Source: Limnobacter humi
GTDB taxonomy: Bacteria > Pseudomonadota > Gammaproteobacteria > Burkholderiales > Burkholderiaceae_B
Length of the DNA: 64,000 bases
Direction of reading: 5' to 3'
Assembly (NCBI RefSeq): GCF_024518835.1
Contig: NZ_JANIGO010000004.1
Span: 248,001 to 312,000, forward strand
Shown: piece after piece, positions 27,983 through 37,250 of the stretch
How the letters are laid out: the number at the start of each line of letters is the position of its first letter
Position numbering within the stretch: the first letter of the stretch is position 1
Notes under the pieces: generated by a model
What the model was told of the DNA's origin: nothing
The model's database searches: none
What the model saw: the letters and a program-made list of their open reading frames with translations, nothing else
Made by a program: the position numbers and the translations under genes

Positions 27983-29283
27983 GCCTGTTCAAGATGCAGC
28001 GCTTCTCGCACCAGCCACAAACGGTCCTGACCCCAAGTGCACATCGTACCCACGCGGAATGAAGGGACACCCCACAGGCCAAGTTGAAACAACTCATGCC
28101 GATTGGCTTCGGCCACCATGCGCCAATGGTCATCCAGCAGGGCCTGTTGCGCCCGTCGCCAGTTCAGCCCAGCCCGTTCAACGATGTGGCACAGGCCCCG
28201 GTCGCTACCGGCATCAATCCCTTCGGACCACACCCCTTTCATGAAGGACAGCACATAGGCCTGCCCACGGCCGTGACGTTCCGCAAAAGGAATCAACGCC
28301 AAACCCCGCTCGGCCGGCCGTCCCACAGGGTCATTCAAGCGACCAAACGGAATGCCATGAAAACGCGCCTCGCGTGCGGTGTCGTGCGCAATGTACTGGC
28401 GCTTGTTTTTGGGCACCGGCAGGCCCCGCATGACCATGGGCAACACGTATTTCAAATTGACCTTGGCACCACTCAAGCGGGCCAGTTCAAAAATCCGGGG
28501 TGCGACAATGGCTGAATACGGGCTGCGAAATGAAAAATAAAAATCAATCGCTGGCGGATTGTGGCAACCCAGCGGCTCGGTGGGGTCGACATCGGGTTGG
28601 CACAAAAATTCACGGTGACCAAAGGTTCCCGCGGTTTCCAGGCCCAGGCCTTTCAGACGCGCTTCAAGGTGATGTAAACGGTCCAGCCCCCAGTACCATT
28701 CGCCCTCGTAATACAACATGCCGCCCAGGTAATGGCCCCAGGATTCCCGCAGATTGTTGGACTGATTCAGATGGAGCTGCAAGTCCACCTCTGTTCCGCC
28801 ATCGGTGCCCAGGGTCTCTTCCGACAGCTGGTTGGCCCACAGGCATCGACCCAACTCGTGGGCCAGCGATAAAAATTCCAGGGGGCGATTCACGGTTGTC
28901 AGCAAGCTGCGCTGGACGGCCCGCACCTGCGCCACCGTGGGTTGTTGCCCCGGGTCTGCGTACGCCAAACCGTGGCGGTTGGCCAAGCGTTGGGCATCCA
29001 ATCGGCTGAAACGCTCCAGCTTGGCCCGCTCTGGGGCCGCTGCCTCGTCTGGCGCGCCGCACAGGTGAATGTTCAATTCAATGGCATAACGCTTGAGCAG
29101 GCAAGGCAGCACCTGAACCAGCAACGCACTGTAGGGGTCGTCCACTTGGTGAAAGTAATGCACGGCGTGGGGTCGGCCCTGTTTCAAGCGCGTGGCCTCG
29201 GCTTTGGCCCGCTTGCGAAGGAGCGTTGCCTCAGAAAACACACGCTCGGTAATGGCGGGCATCAACAGGGATTTGATGGACAT
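27946..29283 (-). CDS. Tandem DsbA/2-hydroxychromene-2-carboxylate isomerase-like protein
   Basis: 445 aa made of two thioredoxin-like halves. The C-terminal half (from about residue 240) reads IDFYFSFRSPYSAIVAPRIFEL and ends GLWGVPSFRVG, the pattern of HCCA isomerase and kappa glutathione transferase, where the Ser/Pro-Tyr-Ser loop replaces the CXXC of DsbA. The N-terminal half begins similarly (VHYFHQVDDPYSALLVQVL) but is diverged. No CXXC motif is seen, so disulphide oxidase activity is unlikely. The ATG at 29283 was chosen; a GTG 30 bases upstream is possible. The substrate is unknown. The 3' end overlaps the convergent hybrid kinase gene. Confidence 0.75.
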   Translation of the reverse strand: MSIKSLLMPAITERVFSEATLLRKRAKAEATRLKQGRPHAVHYFHQVDDPYSALLVQVLPCLLKRYAIELNIHLCGAPDEAAAPERAKLERFSRLDAQRLANRHGLAYADPGQQPTVAQVRAVQRSLLTTVNRPLEFLSLAHELGRCLWANQLSEETLGTDGGTEVDLQLHLNQSNNLRESWGHYLGGMLYYEGEWYWGLDRLHHLEARLKGLGLETAGTFGHREFLCQPDVDPTEPLGCHNPPAIDFYFSFRSPYSAIVAPRIFELARLSGAKVNLKYVLPMVMRGLPVPKNKRQYIAHDTAREARFHGIPFGRLNDPVGRPAERGLALIPFAERHGRGQAYVLSFMKGVWSEGIDAGSDRGLCHIVERAGLNWRRAQQALLDDHWRMVAEANRHELFQLGLWGVPSFRVGTMCTWGQDRLWLVREALHLEQAHTASRTPAFTN

Positions 29284-29339
29284 GGCAGGCCAAGGGATCA
29301 GTGAAGTGATCACAATGTGCCATTTTTATTTACATAATG

Positions 29340-30695
29340 TCAATATGAAGCGGGGCGATTGGTCTCGCTGTCATCAGCGGCCAGGAACAGGCTTTGCAGA
29401 TCATTCAGAAAACGAAAACCCAGTTCGGTGGGTTTGAGCAGGCCCGGCTGAGCGTTGATCAAGCCCTGCTCCATCGCTGGTCGCAAGCCCCGCTGCAAAT
29501 CACTCAGCGGGCGGCCACACCGTTCAACAAACCATTGCTCGGGCGCCCCCTCGATGAGCCGCAAGGCATTTAACATGAATTCAAAGGGCAACTCGCGGGC
29601 CGACAATCCTTGCGCTGTTAACCCATCACCCTGCCCGTCCAGCCAGGCTTGCATGTAAGCCTGGGGGTTGCGCGGGCGAGTTTCCCGTTCAATGCGGTTG
29701 GGGTAGCTGATCTTTGCATGGGCCCCCGCCCCAATGCCCAGGTAATCGCCGAACCCCCAATAGTTGAGGTTGTGCTGGCAACGGTGGCCTGGCTTTGCAA
29801 AGGCTGAAATCTCATAGCGCTCATAACCGGCTTGCGCAGCCAGGCGATGCACGGCATCCTCAATGTCAGCCAGCGTATCGTCATCGGGTAGCTCGGGTGG
29901 GTGCTGGGCAAACAGTGTGTTGGGCTCCAGGGTCAACTGGTACAAGCTGAGGTGCGTGGGAGCCAGTGCAATGGCCTGCATCACATCCTGTTCAGCCTGG
30001 GTCAGCGATTGACCGGGCAAGCCATACATCAGGTCGACATTCACCTCATCAAACAACTGCACTGCCGCGCCAATCGCCTCGACGGCCTGATCGCCACTGT
30101 GAATGCGCCCCAAGGCTTTCAAATGTGGGGTCGAAAAACTTTGCACTCCAATCGACAGGCGGGTGACACCTGCATCCCGAAAACCTTGAAAACGCGCCAA
30201 CTCAAAAGTACCCGGGTTGGCTTCCATCGTGATTTCACCGCTTTGCGGCATGCCCAAACGCGCCCGAACAGCACCCAACAGTTCATCGATCAATTCGGGT
30301 GCAAACAAGGAGGGTGTGCCACCACCGATGAACACGGAATAGAGCTTTCGCCCCCAGATTTTGGGCAACTGCTGGTCCAGGTCGGCCAACAGCGCTGCCA
30401 GGTAACGACGTTGCAGGTCCAGGGGCAAAGTATCGGCTGGTTTTAACGAGGCTTCCGACGGATGCTCAGGCTCATTGCTTGAGCCTGACGAACGCACCAC
30501 CGCCACTTCGCGCAAGGGGCTCAGCGGGGCCAGATGGCTGTTGAAATCACAATAGGGGCATTTGCGCACACACCAGGGCAGGTGAATGTAGAGTGCCAAT
30601 GGCGGCATGGCTGAAAACTGCAGTTCACCGGGCTTAAACACCCGGGACACCAAATTGAATGCCGTGGTGGCGCCCTGCCCTGTTGGTGTGTTCAC
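29340..30695 (-). CDS. hemW: Radical SAM heme chaperone HemW
   Basis: 451 aa. The radical SAM cluster motif CVRKCPYC has Cys42, 46 and 49; GGGTPSLF follows, and the HemN_C-like C-terminal domain is present. HemW proteins bind heme and deliver it to respiratory enzymes; they were long annotated as oxygen-independent coproporphyrinogen oxidase but lack a Cys that HemN has. An insert near residues 65-85 (SSGSSNEPEHPSEASLKP) is unusual. GTG start at 30695, one base after the rdgB stop; the only ATG candidate (30608) would remove 29 residues. Third gene of rph-rdgB-hemW. Confidence 0.93.
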   Translation of the reverse strand: MNTPTGQGATTAFNLVSRVFKPGELQFSAMPPLALYIHLPWCVRKCPYCDFNSHLAPLSPLREVAVVRSSGSSNEPEHPSEASLKPADTLPLDLQRRYLAALLADLDQQLPKIWGRKLYSVFIGGGTPSLFAPELIDELLGAVRARLGMPQSGEITMEANPGTFELARFQGFRDAGVTRLSIGVQSFSTPHLKALGRIHSGDQAVEAIGAAVQLFDEVNVDLMYGLPGQSLTQAEQDVMQAIALAPTHLSLYQLTLEPNTLFAQHPPELPDDDTLADIEDAVHRLAAQAGYERYEISAFAKPGHRCQHNLNYWGFGDYLGIGAGAHAKISYPNRIERETRPRNPQAYMQAWLDGQGDGLTAQGLSARELPFEFMLNALRLIEGAPEQWFVERCGRPLSDLQRGLRPAMEQGLINAQPGLLKPTELGFRFLNDLQSLFLAADDSETNRPASY

Positions 30696-30696
30696 G

Positions 30697-31326
30697 TCAG
30701 GCCACCTGGGTCAGGTTCAGGCGCTGTTGCAATTCCATCAGCAGGGCCTGCGTGGCCTGTGCGCGGTGGCTGTGCAGGTTCTTTTGTGCCTTGGGCATCT
30801 CTGCGGCGGTGCAGCGGTGTTCGGGCAGCCAGAAATGGGGATCATAGCCAAACCCATGCTCGCCCTGTGGGGTATCCAGCACTTCGCCCCACCACATTTT
30901 TTGCGCCACCGTTGGCGTTGGGTCATCGGCATGGGCCACCCACACCATGGCGCACACAAAGTAAGCCCGGCGGTCGGTGATGTCCTTCAATTGCGCCACC
31001 AAACACGCATTGTTGTTTGCATCGCTTTTTTCACGCCCAAACAAGGTGGCATAGCGGGCCGACAGCACCCCTGGCGCACCTTGCAAGGCCGGCACACACA
31101 AACCCGAGTCATCGGCCAGCGCGGGTCGCCCGGTCAGTCGGCTGGCATGGCGGGCTTTGGTCAAGGCGTTTTCAATGAAGGTGTGAAAAGGCTCTTCCGC
31201 ATCGGGTACGCCCAATTCGCCTTGCGCCACCCAGGCAATGCCCCACGGGGCAAACAGGTCCTGAAATTCCTTGAGCTTGCCCTGGTTGCCAGAGGCCAAC
31301 ACCCACGCCTGGTCAGACACCGCCAT
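30697..31326 (-). CDS. rdgB: XTP/dITP pyrophosphatase (Ham1/RdgB)
   Basis: 209 aa. The SGNQGKLKEF loop at residues 12-21, the FIENALTKARHA block and the ADDSGLCVPALQGAPGV segment are the signature of house-cleaning nucleotide pyrophosphatases that remove dITP, XTP and ITP from the pool. GFGYDPHFWLPE near the end is also conserved. The ATG at 31326 follows the rph stop by one base and is preferred to an in-frame opening 48 bases upstream inside rph. Length is a little above the usual 195-200 aa. It is the middle gene of rph-rdgB-hemW. Confidence 0.95.
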   Translation of the reverse strand: MAVSDQAWVLASGNQGKLKEFQDLFAPWGIAWVAQGELGVPDAEEPFHTFIENALTKARHASRLTGRPALADDSGLCVPALQGAPGVLSARYATLFGREKSDANNNACLVAQLKDITDRRAYFVCAMVWVAHADDPTPTVAQKMWWGEVLDTPQGEHGFGYDPHFWLPEHRCTAAEMPKAQKNLHSHRAQATQALLMELQQRLNLTQVA

Positions 31327-31327
31327 C

Positions 31328-32056
31328 TTACTCACCCGCCAACGCTGCTTTTTGCAAACGCACCAGCTCGGCAATGCCTGCTGCTGCGCTGTCCAGCATG
31401 CTGTTCAATTCACCCCGGGAAAATGCGACGCCTTCGGCTGTGCCCTGCACTTCCACAAAACCACCGGCTTCGGTCATGACCACATTCAGGTCAGTTTCGC
31501 AATTGGAGTCTTCGTCGTAATTCAAGTCGAGCACCACCTGGCCATTGACCACCCCCACGGACACCGCAGCCACGAACTGCACAATCGGGCTCTCGGCCAA
31601 GGCACCGCTTTTCAGCAAGGTGCCCACGGCATCGGCCACAGCGACCATGGCGCCGGTGATGGACGCTGTGCGAGTGCCGCCATCGGCCTGTATGACATCG
31701 CAATCAATTTTCAGGGTGCGCTCGCCCAGCTTGTTCAAATCAACCGCTGCACGCAGGGCACGGCCAATCAAGCGCTGAATTTCCTGGGTGCGGCCGCTTT
31801 GCTTGCCTTTGGCAGCCTCGCGGTCCATGCGGGAATGGGTTGAGCGGGGCAGCATGCCGTACTCGGCTGTCAACCAACCCTGGTTCTGACCTTTCAAAAA
31901 GCCCGGTACTTTGTCTTCCACCGAGCAGGTGCACAACACATGGGTGTCGCCAAAGCGCACCATGACTGAACCCTCGGCGTGCTTGGTGTAGCGGCGTTCA
32001 AGGGACACGGGGCGCAGCGCTTGTGGGCTGCGGCCATCGGGGCGGGGGCTGCTCAT
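31328..32056 (-). CDS. rph: Ribonuclease PH
   Basis: 242 aa, the standard length. It trims the 3' end of tRNA precursors by phosphorolysis and takes part in rRNA turnover. Visible blocks: [55 protein letters not shown] and [18 protein letters not shown], which include the phosphate and metal site residues. The ATG at 32056 matches RNase PH N-termini; 75 further open codons upstream overlap the end of dinB and have no family similarity. First gene of rph-rdgB-hemW, 38 bases after dinB on the same strand. Confidence 0.97.
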   Translation of the reverse strand: MSSPRPDGRSPQALRPVSLERRYTKHAEGSVMVRFGDTHVLCTCSVEDKVPGFLKGQNQGWLTAEYGMLPRSTHSRMDREAAKGKQSGRTQEIQRLIGRALRAAVDLNKLGERTLKIDCDVIQADGGTRTASITGAMVAVADAVGTLLKSGALAESPIVQFVAAVSVGVVNGQVVLDLNYDEDSNCETDLNVVMTEAGGFVEVQGTAEGVAFSRGELNSMLDSAAAGIAELVRLQKAALAGE

Positions 32057-32094
32057 GAATACTCCGGCAATTGAAAGTGAATGAATTGGGCGAA

Positions 32095-33312
32095 TTATCC
32101 CCCATCTTCCAGCCCCAAATCCAACTGGGTGGCACACTGCGCTGCAGAACGCCCGCCTGCCTTGGTCTGCTGCAGCCTGTGTGCAGCATCCTCGGCGGTC
32201 AGCAAATGGCTGGCCTTGATGCCCAACAAGCGGATGTTGGCCCGGGCACCGTGGGGGGTAAAGGGTATTTTCTTCAGGCACTCCCGCGCCGCCAGTACCA
32301 GCGACTCTGGTGTGCTGTGCGCTTGGCCGGTGGTGATGTCGCGCGTGATCGATTTGAAATCTGCAAACCGAACCTTGACACCCACCGTGCGTGCCAGGCG
32401 CTGTTTGCGTTCCAGGTCTTTGGCGAGTTTTTCGGCCAGGTGCAGCAAAATCTGTGTGAGCTGGTCCCGGTCTCGCCGCACATGCATGTCCTGCTCGAAA
32501 GTGGTCTCGCGGCTGATGCTTTTGGGCTCGGAATACAGGGTTACCTCACGATCATCCACGCCATGGGCACTGTTGTGCATCCACAAACCATAGGTTTCGC
32601 CAAACCGGGCTTGCAGCCATTCAACCGCTTGCGCCGCCAGGTCAGCAATGGTGTGAACATGCATGGCCTTGAGTTTTTCTTGGGCCTTGGGGCCGATGCC
32701 ATTGATTTTTCCAACCGGCAAAGGCCAGATGATGTTGCGAAATTCCTCCGGTCGAACAATCGACAGGCCATGGGGTTTACGCAGGTCAGAGCAAATTTTG
32801 GAGGTCAGCTTGTTCTGGGACAAGCCGATCGAGCAGGTCATCCCGCCAGTTGCTTCAAACACCGCTTGCTGTAGCTGGCGGGCCAGTTGTTCGGCCACTG
32901 CATAGTCACCACCGGTCTGCTCACTCAGGTCCAGGTAAATTTCATCAATACCTCGGTCTTCCAGCAGGGGGGCCAGTTTGCGAACCGCCGCTTTGAAACG
33001 GCGTGACTGGGTTTTGTACCACTCGAAATCGGCCGGCAATAAAATGGCCTGCGGCGCCAGTTTGGCTGCTTTCATGGTGGGCATGGCCGAATGCAAACCC
33101 AAAGCGCGGGCCTCATAGTTGGCGGTGGTCAGCACACCGCGGCCGGCGTACTGCCCCAGGGTGGGAAATGCCTGCCCGGGCAAGGGCTTCAAGCCGCGAG
33201 GCCCGCCCACGGCCACGGGCAGGCCTTTCAATGCCGGGTTACGAACCAGTTCGGCATTGGCATAAAAGGCGTCCATGTCGAGATGGGCAATGATTCGTCG
33301 AGCTAACTCCAC
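32095..33312 (-). CDS. dinB: DNA polymerase IV (Y-family, translesion)
   Basis: 405 aa. The N-terminal [14 protein letters not shown] supplies the first catalytic aspartates and [11 protein letters not shown] the Asp-Glu pair; [11 protein letters not shown] and the helix-hairpin-helix [12 protein letters not shown] follow, then the little-finger domain. The C-terminus ends [10 protein letters not shown], a QLxLGL-like beta-clamp-binding motif. Start: GTG at 33312, with AGGAAG five bases ahead and a fit to the family N-terminus; the frame continues 47 codons upstream into the divergent region but without similarity. It is divergent from yicC with an 85-base gap. No LexA box was recognised by eye. 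Confidence 0.93.
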   Translation of the reverse strand: MELARRIIAHLDMDAFYANAELVRNPALKGLPVAVGGPRGLKPLPGQAFPTLGQYAGRGVLTTANYEARALGLHSAMPTMKAAKLAPQAILLPADFEWYKTQSRRFKAAVRKLAPLLEDRGIDEIYLDLSEQTGGDYAVAEQLARQLQQAVFEATGGMTCSIGLSQNKLTSKICSDLRKPHGLSIVRPEEFRNIIWPLPVGKINGIGPKAQEKLKAMHVHTIADLAAQAVEWLQARFGETYGLWMHNSAHGVDDREVTLYSEPKSISRETTFEQDMHVRRDRDQLTQILLHLAEKLAKDLERKQRLARTVGVKVRFADFKSITRDITTGQAHSTPESLVLAARECLKKIPFTPHGARANIRLLGIKASHLLTAEDAAHRLQQTKAGGRSAAQCATQLDLGLEDGG

Positions 33313-33397
33313 AAGGCTTCCTGAGAACGTCTGCGTGAACAGTTTACAATCCCACCAACATCCACATGGCCCTGCGCCTTTCAACCGAGCGTTCCAG

Positions 33398-34327
33398 ATG
33401 AGCAAGCCCAGCAAGAACACCGCCAGCATCCACAGCATGACCGGCTTTGCCAATGTTCAAAAAACCACCCGCGCTGGCACGCTCAGCATGGAACTGCGCA
33501 GCGTGAACTCCCGCTTTCTGGATTTGAACTTCCGCATGCCGGACGACCTGCGTCTGTGCGAACCCCTGGTGCGAGAAAAGCTGATGGCCAGCCTGTCGCG
33601 CGGCAAAGTGGAATGTCGCATCAGCTGGGGCCGTGCCGAGGGCGAAAAACGCATTCCGCAGGTTGACCTGGGCCAGGTGCAAATGCTGGCGGAGCTGGAG
33701 TCCAGTATTCAGTCGGTACTGCCACGGGCCAACGGATTCCGGATTACCGAAATTCTGAACTGGCCTGGTGTGGTGGAAGACAACAGCCTGCAAGGCGATG
33801 AGCTGCAGGAAACCGTGAACCAACTGTGCGATGAAGCCATTGACGCCCTGAAAGCCACCCGCGAGCGCGAGGGCGTTCAACTGGCTGCTGTGCTCAATGA
33901 AAAAATTGATGGCATGGAAGCAGTACTCAATACCCTGCTGCCCCAATTGCCGGAATTTCTGGCTCACTATGAAAGCAAGATCCGCGAACGCATGACCGAG
34001 ATGTTGAACAAAGTGGTGCAGGACCGTGCAAGCCACCTGACAGTGCAAGACCTGGAAGACCGCATCAAACAGGAAGTGGCTTTGCACAGCGTGCGCATTG
34101 ATGTCAAAGAGGAAATGGACCGCTTGAATACCCATTTCACCGAAGTGCGCCGCATTTTGAAACAAGGCGGTGTGGTGGGCAAACGGCTGGACTTTGTCAC
34201 CCAGGAACTGAACCGCGAGGCCAACACACTGGGCAGCAAAGCCCATGCCATTGCTCAAACCCAGGCGTCCATCGACCTGAAGGTGCTGGTGGAGCAGTTC
34301 CGTGAACAAGTGCAAAACATCGAGTAA
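33398..34327 (+). CDS. yicC: YicC-family endoribonuclease-like stress protein
   Basis: 309 aa. SMTGFANVQ near the start, ELRSVNSRFLDLNFRMP, and RGKVECRISW form the YicC N-domain; the C-terminal part ends in the DUF1732 block (RLDFVTQELNREANTLGSKA). Homologues in E. coli and B. subtilis act as endoribonucleases or cofactors in small-RNA turnover. The ATG at 33398 is used because residues before it do not match the family and MSKPSKNTASIHSMTGF is the usual kind of start. It precedes gmk by 11 bases, the common order yicC-gmk-rpoZ. Confidence 0.93.
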   Translation: MSKPSKNTASIHSMTGFANVQKTTRAGTLSMELRSVNSRFLDLNFRMPDDLRLCEPLVREKLMASLSRGKVECRISWGRAEGEKRIPQVDLGQVQMLAELESSIQSVLPRANGFRITEILNWPGVVEDNSLQGDELQETVNQLCDEAIDALKATREREGVQLAAVLNEKIDGMEAVLNTLLPQLPEFLAHYESKIRERMTEMLNKVVQDRASHLTVQDLEDRIKQEVALHSVRIDVKEEMDRLNTHFTEVRRILKQGGVVGKRLDFVTQELNREANTLGSKAHAIAQTQASIDLKVLVEQFREQVQNIE

Positions 34328-34338
34328 GGCCGCCTGCC

Positions 34339-34986
34339 ATGAACCAACTCGCCCAACCGTCGGCCCAACCTCACTATTCCGGCAGCCTGTTTATCGTGAG
34401 CGCCCCATCGGGTGCGGGCAAGTCCTCGCTGGTGAAGGCCTTGCTCAGTGAGGTGGAGGGGATCGGCCTGTCCATCTCCAACACCACCCGCCGCCCGCGT
34501 CCGGGTGAGCAAGACGGGGTGGACTACCACTTCATTTCCGAGCATCAGTTTGAGGCCATTCGAGACCAGGACGGCTTTCTGGAATGGGCCCACGTGCATG
34601 GCAATTACTACGGCACATCACGCCAGTGGGTGGAAGGCCAAATGGCCACCGACCGTGATGTACTGCTGGAAATTGACTGGCAAGGCGCTGAACAGGTGGT
34701 GCGCAAGGTGAGCAATGTGGTGTCCATTTTTATTTTGCCCCCAAGCCTGGAAGAGCTGGAGCGCCGCCTGCGCGGACGCGGAACCGACGCGGAAGAGGTG
34801 ATTTTGAAGCGAATGGGGGCCGCACAACTGGAAATCGAGCAGGCTCGACGCTTCGATTATGTTATCCTTAACGACAATTTTGATCAGGCTCTGCTCGAGC
34901 TGAAATCCATTGTTTATGCTGCGCGGTGCCGCTTTAACCAGCAAATGGCCCGCCACGGCGCACAACTCAAAAGTATTGGACTGTAA
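34339..34986 (+). CDS. gmk: Guanylate kinase
   Basis: 215 aa. It phosphorylates GMP to GDP in purine metabolism. The P-loop [10 protein letters not shown] lies at residues 21-30, with [19 protein letters not shown] (GMP-binding) and [13 protein letters not shown] following, and the lid [14 protein letters not shown]. Eleven bases after yicC and ten ahead of rpoZ, so most likely one transcript. Confidence 0.97.
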   Translation: MNQLAQPSAQPHYSGSLFIVSAPSGAGKSSLVKALLSEVEGIGLSISNTTRRPRPGEQDGVDYHFISEHQFEAIRDQDGFLEWAHVHGNYYGTSRQWVEGQMATDRDVLLEIDWQGAEQVVRKVSNVVSIFILPPSLEELERRLRGRGTDAEEVILKRMGAAQLEIEQARRFDYVILNDNFDQALLELKSIVYAARCRFNQQMARHGAQLKSIGL

Positions 34987-34996
34987 GGAACCCACG

Positions 34997-35203
34997 ATGG
35001 CCCGCATCACCGTTGAAGACTGCCTCAAACGCATCCCCAACCGCTTTGAAATGGCCCTCTCCGCCACCTACCGAGCCCGCATGCTGGCCCAAGGCCACAC
35101 ACCCAAGGTAGAGGCTGGCAAAGACAAACCCACGGTCACAGCCCTGCGCGAAATTGCGGCCGGTGAAGTGGGCGTGGAAATGCTCAAGCGCGTGCCCATC
35201 TGA
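34997..35203 (+). CDS. rpoZ: RNA polymerase omega subunit
   Basis: 68 aa. [19 protein letters not shown] is the family N-terminus, and [12 protein letters not shown] is the second conserved block. Omega assists folding and assembly of the beta' subunit and forms part of a ppGpp site in proteobacteria. The ATG at 34997 follows TAAGGAA; the open frame upstream of it is inside gmk. In many proteobacteria spoT follows directly; here a terminator and the minCDE genes come first. Confidence 0.97.
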   Translation: MARITVEDCLKRIPNRFEMALSATYRARMLAQGHTPKVEAGKDKPTVTALREIAAGEVGVEMLKRVPI

Positions 35204-35222
35204 GTTTTTCAGGTTCAGTGCC

Positions 35223-35258
35223 ACACAAGCCCGAGACCACATGGCTCGGGCTTTGTGT
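35223..35258 (+). terminator. Rho-independent terminator after rpoZ
   Basis: ACACAAGCCCGAG (35223-35235) pairs with CTCGGGCTTTGTGT (35245-35258) with one bulged T, loop of nine, then TTT. It begins 19 bases past the rpoZ stop and separates yicC-gmk-rpoZ from minC. Confidence 0.82.
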
Positions 35259-35305
35259 TTCTTGAACCACCTTGACCGATTCTCTGCATACACCATCACG
35301 CGCCT

Positions 35306-36127
35306 GTGAACACAAGCACACATTCCATTCTGGACATTCGTTTTGCCTCCACCAAGGCAGTGGCTTTCATTCTGAAACCGGCCCCGCAAGCCGAGTTGCT
35401 GGATGCTGTGCGCAAACGGCTGGGCCCCACACCGGGCATTTACTCGGCTGAAACCGCCCTGCTCGACCTGAGCGCATTCTCGACCGAGCAACTGGCCGAA
35501 CTGGCCATCGACTTGACTGCATTTGCCCAGTTGTTTCGACAGGCCGGCGTGCATTGGGTGGAGTTGCGTGGAATATCCCCGGTGTTGGAAGACCAGGCGG
35601 AGGCGCTGGGCATTCGGTTTGAATCGGGCGACGGTCTTGCACAAGCTGATGCACCGCAGCCTGTGAATCACGATGAACAGGCCGAACCCATGGTCAGCCG
35701 TGTTGATCACACCGAGACCAGTCCGGATGTCTCCGAGAACGAGACGAACAACCCCCTGTCACCCATCGGTGAGCCCAGGAAAACCCTCGTGATTGAGCAA
35801 TCGGTGCGCAGTGGACAGAAATTTTACGCGCAGGGCGCCGACTTGGTGGTGATGGGCCAGGTGTCAGCCGGTGCAGAGGTGATTGCCGATGGCAACGTGC
35901 ATGTCTATGGCATGCTGCGAGGCCGCGCACTGGCTGGCGCAGCCGGCGACCGCGATGCCCGCATCATCTCCACCTGCTTCGAGCCCGAACTGGTGGCCGT
36001 GGCAGGTTACTATTTAACTTTCGAGGGCGGTTTTCATGAAGACAACCGTTCCAAGCCCACACTCGTTTATTTAGATCAAAGCCAAGAGCAAGCCAGCCTC
36101 AAGCTCAAGGCCCTCAACATCCGCTAG
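35306..36127 (+). CDS. minC: Septum site-determining protein MinC
   Basis: 273 aa. The N-terminal domain (residues 1-105) blocks FtsZ polymers; an acidic, Pro-rich linker (about 112-160) leads to the C-terminal beta-helix domain ([41 protein letters not shown]), which binds MinD and targets septa. GTG start at 35306 with no strong ribosome site. Directly followed by minD after 11 bases. Confidence 0.95.
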   Translation: MNTSTHSILDIRFASTKAVAFILKPAPQAELLDAVRKRLGPTPGIYSAETALLDLSAFSTEQLAELAIDLTAFAQLFRQAGVHWVELRGISPVLEDQAEALGIRFESGDGLAQADAPQPVNHDEQAEPMVSRVDHTETSPDVSENETNNPLSPIGEPRKTLVIEQSVRSGQKFYAQGADLVVMGQVSAGAEVIADGNVHVYGMLRGRALAGAAGDRDARIISTCFEPELVAVAGYYLTFEGGFHEDNRSKPTLVYLDQSQEQASLKLKALNIR

Positions 36128-36138
36128 GAGAACTTTTC

Positions 36139-36951
36139 GTGAGTCGAGTCATTGTTGTCACATCCGGTAAAGGTGGCGTCGGTAAAACCACCACCAGCGC
36201 CAGCTTTGCGTCCGGACTGGCCCTGCGTGGCTTCAAAACAGTCGTAATTGATTTCGACGTGGGCCTGCGCAACCTCGACCTCATCATGGGCTGTGAACGC
36301 CGCGTGGTGTACGACCTGGTGAACGTCATCAATGGTGAAGCCACCCTTCAACAAGCACTGATCAAAGACAAACACTGCCCCATGTTGTCCATTTTGCCCG
36401 CCTCGCAAACCCGCGACAAAGACGCGCTGAGCGAGGAAGGTGTGGAAAAAGTCATCAAAGATTTGGCGGACATGGGTTTTGAATACATTGTGTGCGACAG
36501 CCCGGCCGGCATTGAACGCGGCGCAGTGATGGCGCTGACCTTTGCCGACGAAGCGATTGTGGTGACCAATCCGGAGGTGTCCTCGGTGCGTGACTCGGAC
36601 CGCATCATTGGCATTTTGCAAGCCAAAAGCAAACGAGCCAAGGAAGGCGGTGAACCTGTCAAGGAACACCTGTTGATCACCCGTTATTCAGCCAAACGCG
36701 CCCACGATGGCGAAATGTTGAGCCACACCGATGTGGCCGACTTGCTGCGCATTCCACTGCTGGGTGTAATCCCGGAATCGGAGACCGTGTTGCAGTCCTC
36801 CAACCAGGGCATGCCGGTGATTCACGCCGAGAGCAATGATGCCGCTGAAGCCTATCAGGACTGCATTTCCCGCTTCCTCGGCGAAACAAAGCCCTTGCGG
36901 TTTGTGGACTACGAAAAGCCAGGCCTGCTCAAGCGCTTGTTTGGAGGTTGA
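36139..36951 (+). CDS. minD: Septum site-determining ATPase MinD
   Basis: 270 aa. The deviant Walker A KGGVGKTT is at residues 11-18, with [15 protein letters not shown] and [11 protein letters not shown] further on. The C-terminal amphipathic helix GLLKRLFGG anchors the ATP form to the membrane. It carries MinC to the poles and oscillates with MinE. GTG start at 36139 behind TAGGAGAA. Its stop overlaps no gene; minE begins six bases later. Confidence 0.97.
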   Translation: MSRVIVVTSGKGGVGKTTTSASFASGLALRGFKTVVIDFDVGLRNLDLIMGCERRVVYDLVNVINGEATLQQALIKDKHCPMLSILPASQTRDKDALSEEGVEKVIKDLADMGFEYIVCDSPAGIERGAVMALTFADEAIVVTNPEVSSVRDSDRIIGILQAKSKRAKEGGEPVKEHLLITRYSAKRAHDGEMLSHTDVADLLRIPLLGVIPESETVLQSSNQGMPVIHAESNDAAEAYQDCISRFLGETKPLRFVDYEKPGLLKRLFGG

Positions 36952-36956
36952 TCAAC

Positions 36957-37211
36957 ATGTCCCTCCTCACGATGCTGTTTGGCGAGAAAAAGAAGTCCGC
37001 CAGTGTTGCAAAAGAGCGACTGTCGCTGATCATCGCCCGGGAACGGGTGGACACCGACGGCCCCGACTTTCTGCCCCAAATGCGGGACGAATTGATGCAG
37101 GTGATTGCGAAATACGTCAAGATCAACCACGACGACATCAAGTTTAATCTTCAAAAACAAGGCAATATGGAGATGCTTGAAGTGAATATCGTGTTGCCGG
37201 ATCAGAAGTAA
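36957..37211 (+). CDS. minE: Cell division topological specificity factor MinE
   Basis: 84 aa. [18 protein letters not shown] is the membrane-binding/contact helix region, [10 protein letters not shown] is the anti-MinCD segment, and the rest forms the dimeric beta domain. It stimulates MinD ATPase and drives pole-to-pole oscillation. The ATG at 36957 with GGAGG at 36943-36947 is preferred to a TTG at 36948. Last gene of minCDE. Confidence 0.96.
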   Translation: MSLLTMLFGEKKKSASVAKERLSLIIARERVDTDGPDFLPQMRDELMQVIAKYVKINHDDIKFNLQKQGNMEMLEVNIVLPDQK

Positions 37212-37250
37212 ATCCGTCACAATAGACTTCCAAAGGTGTTGTAGGTTTGA

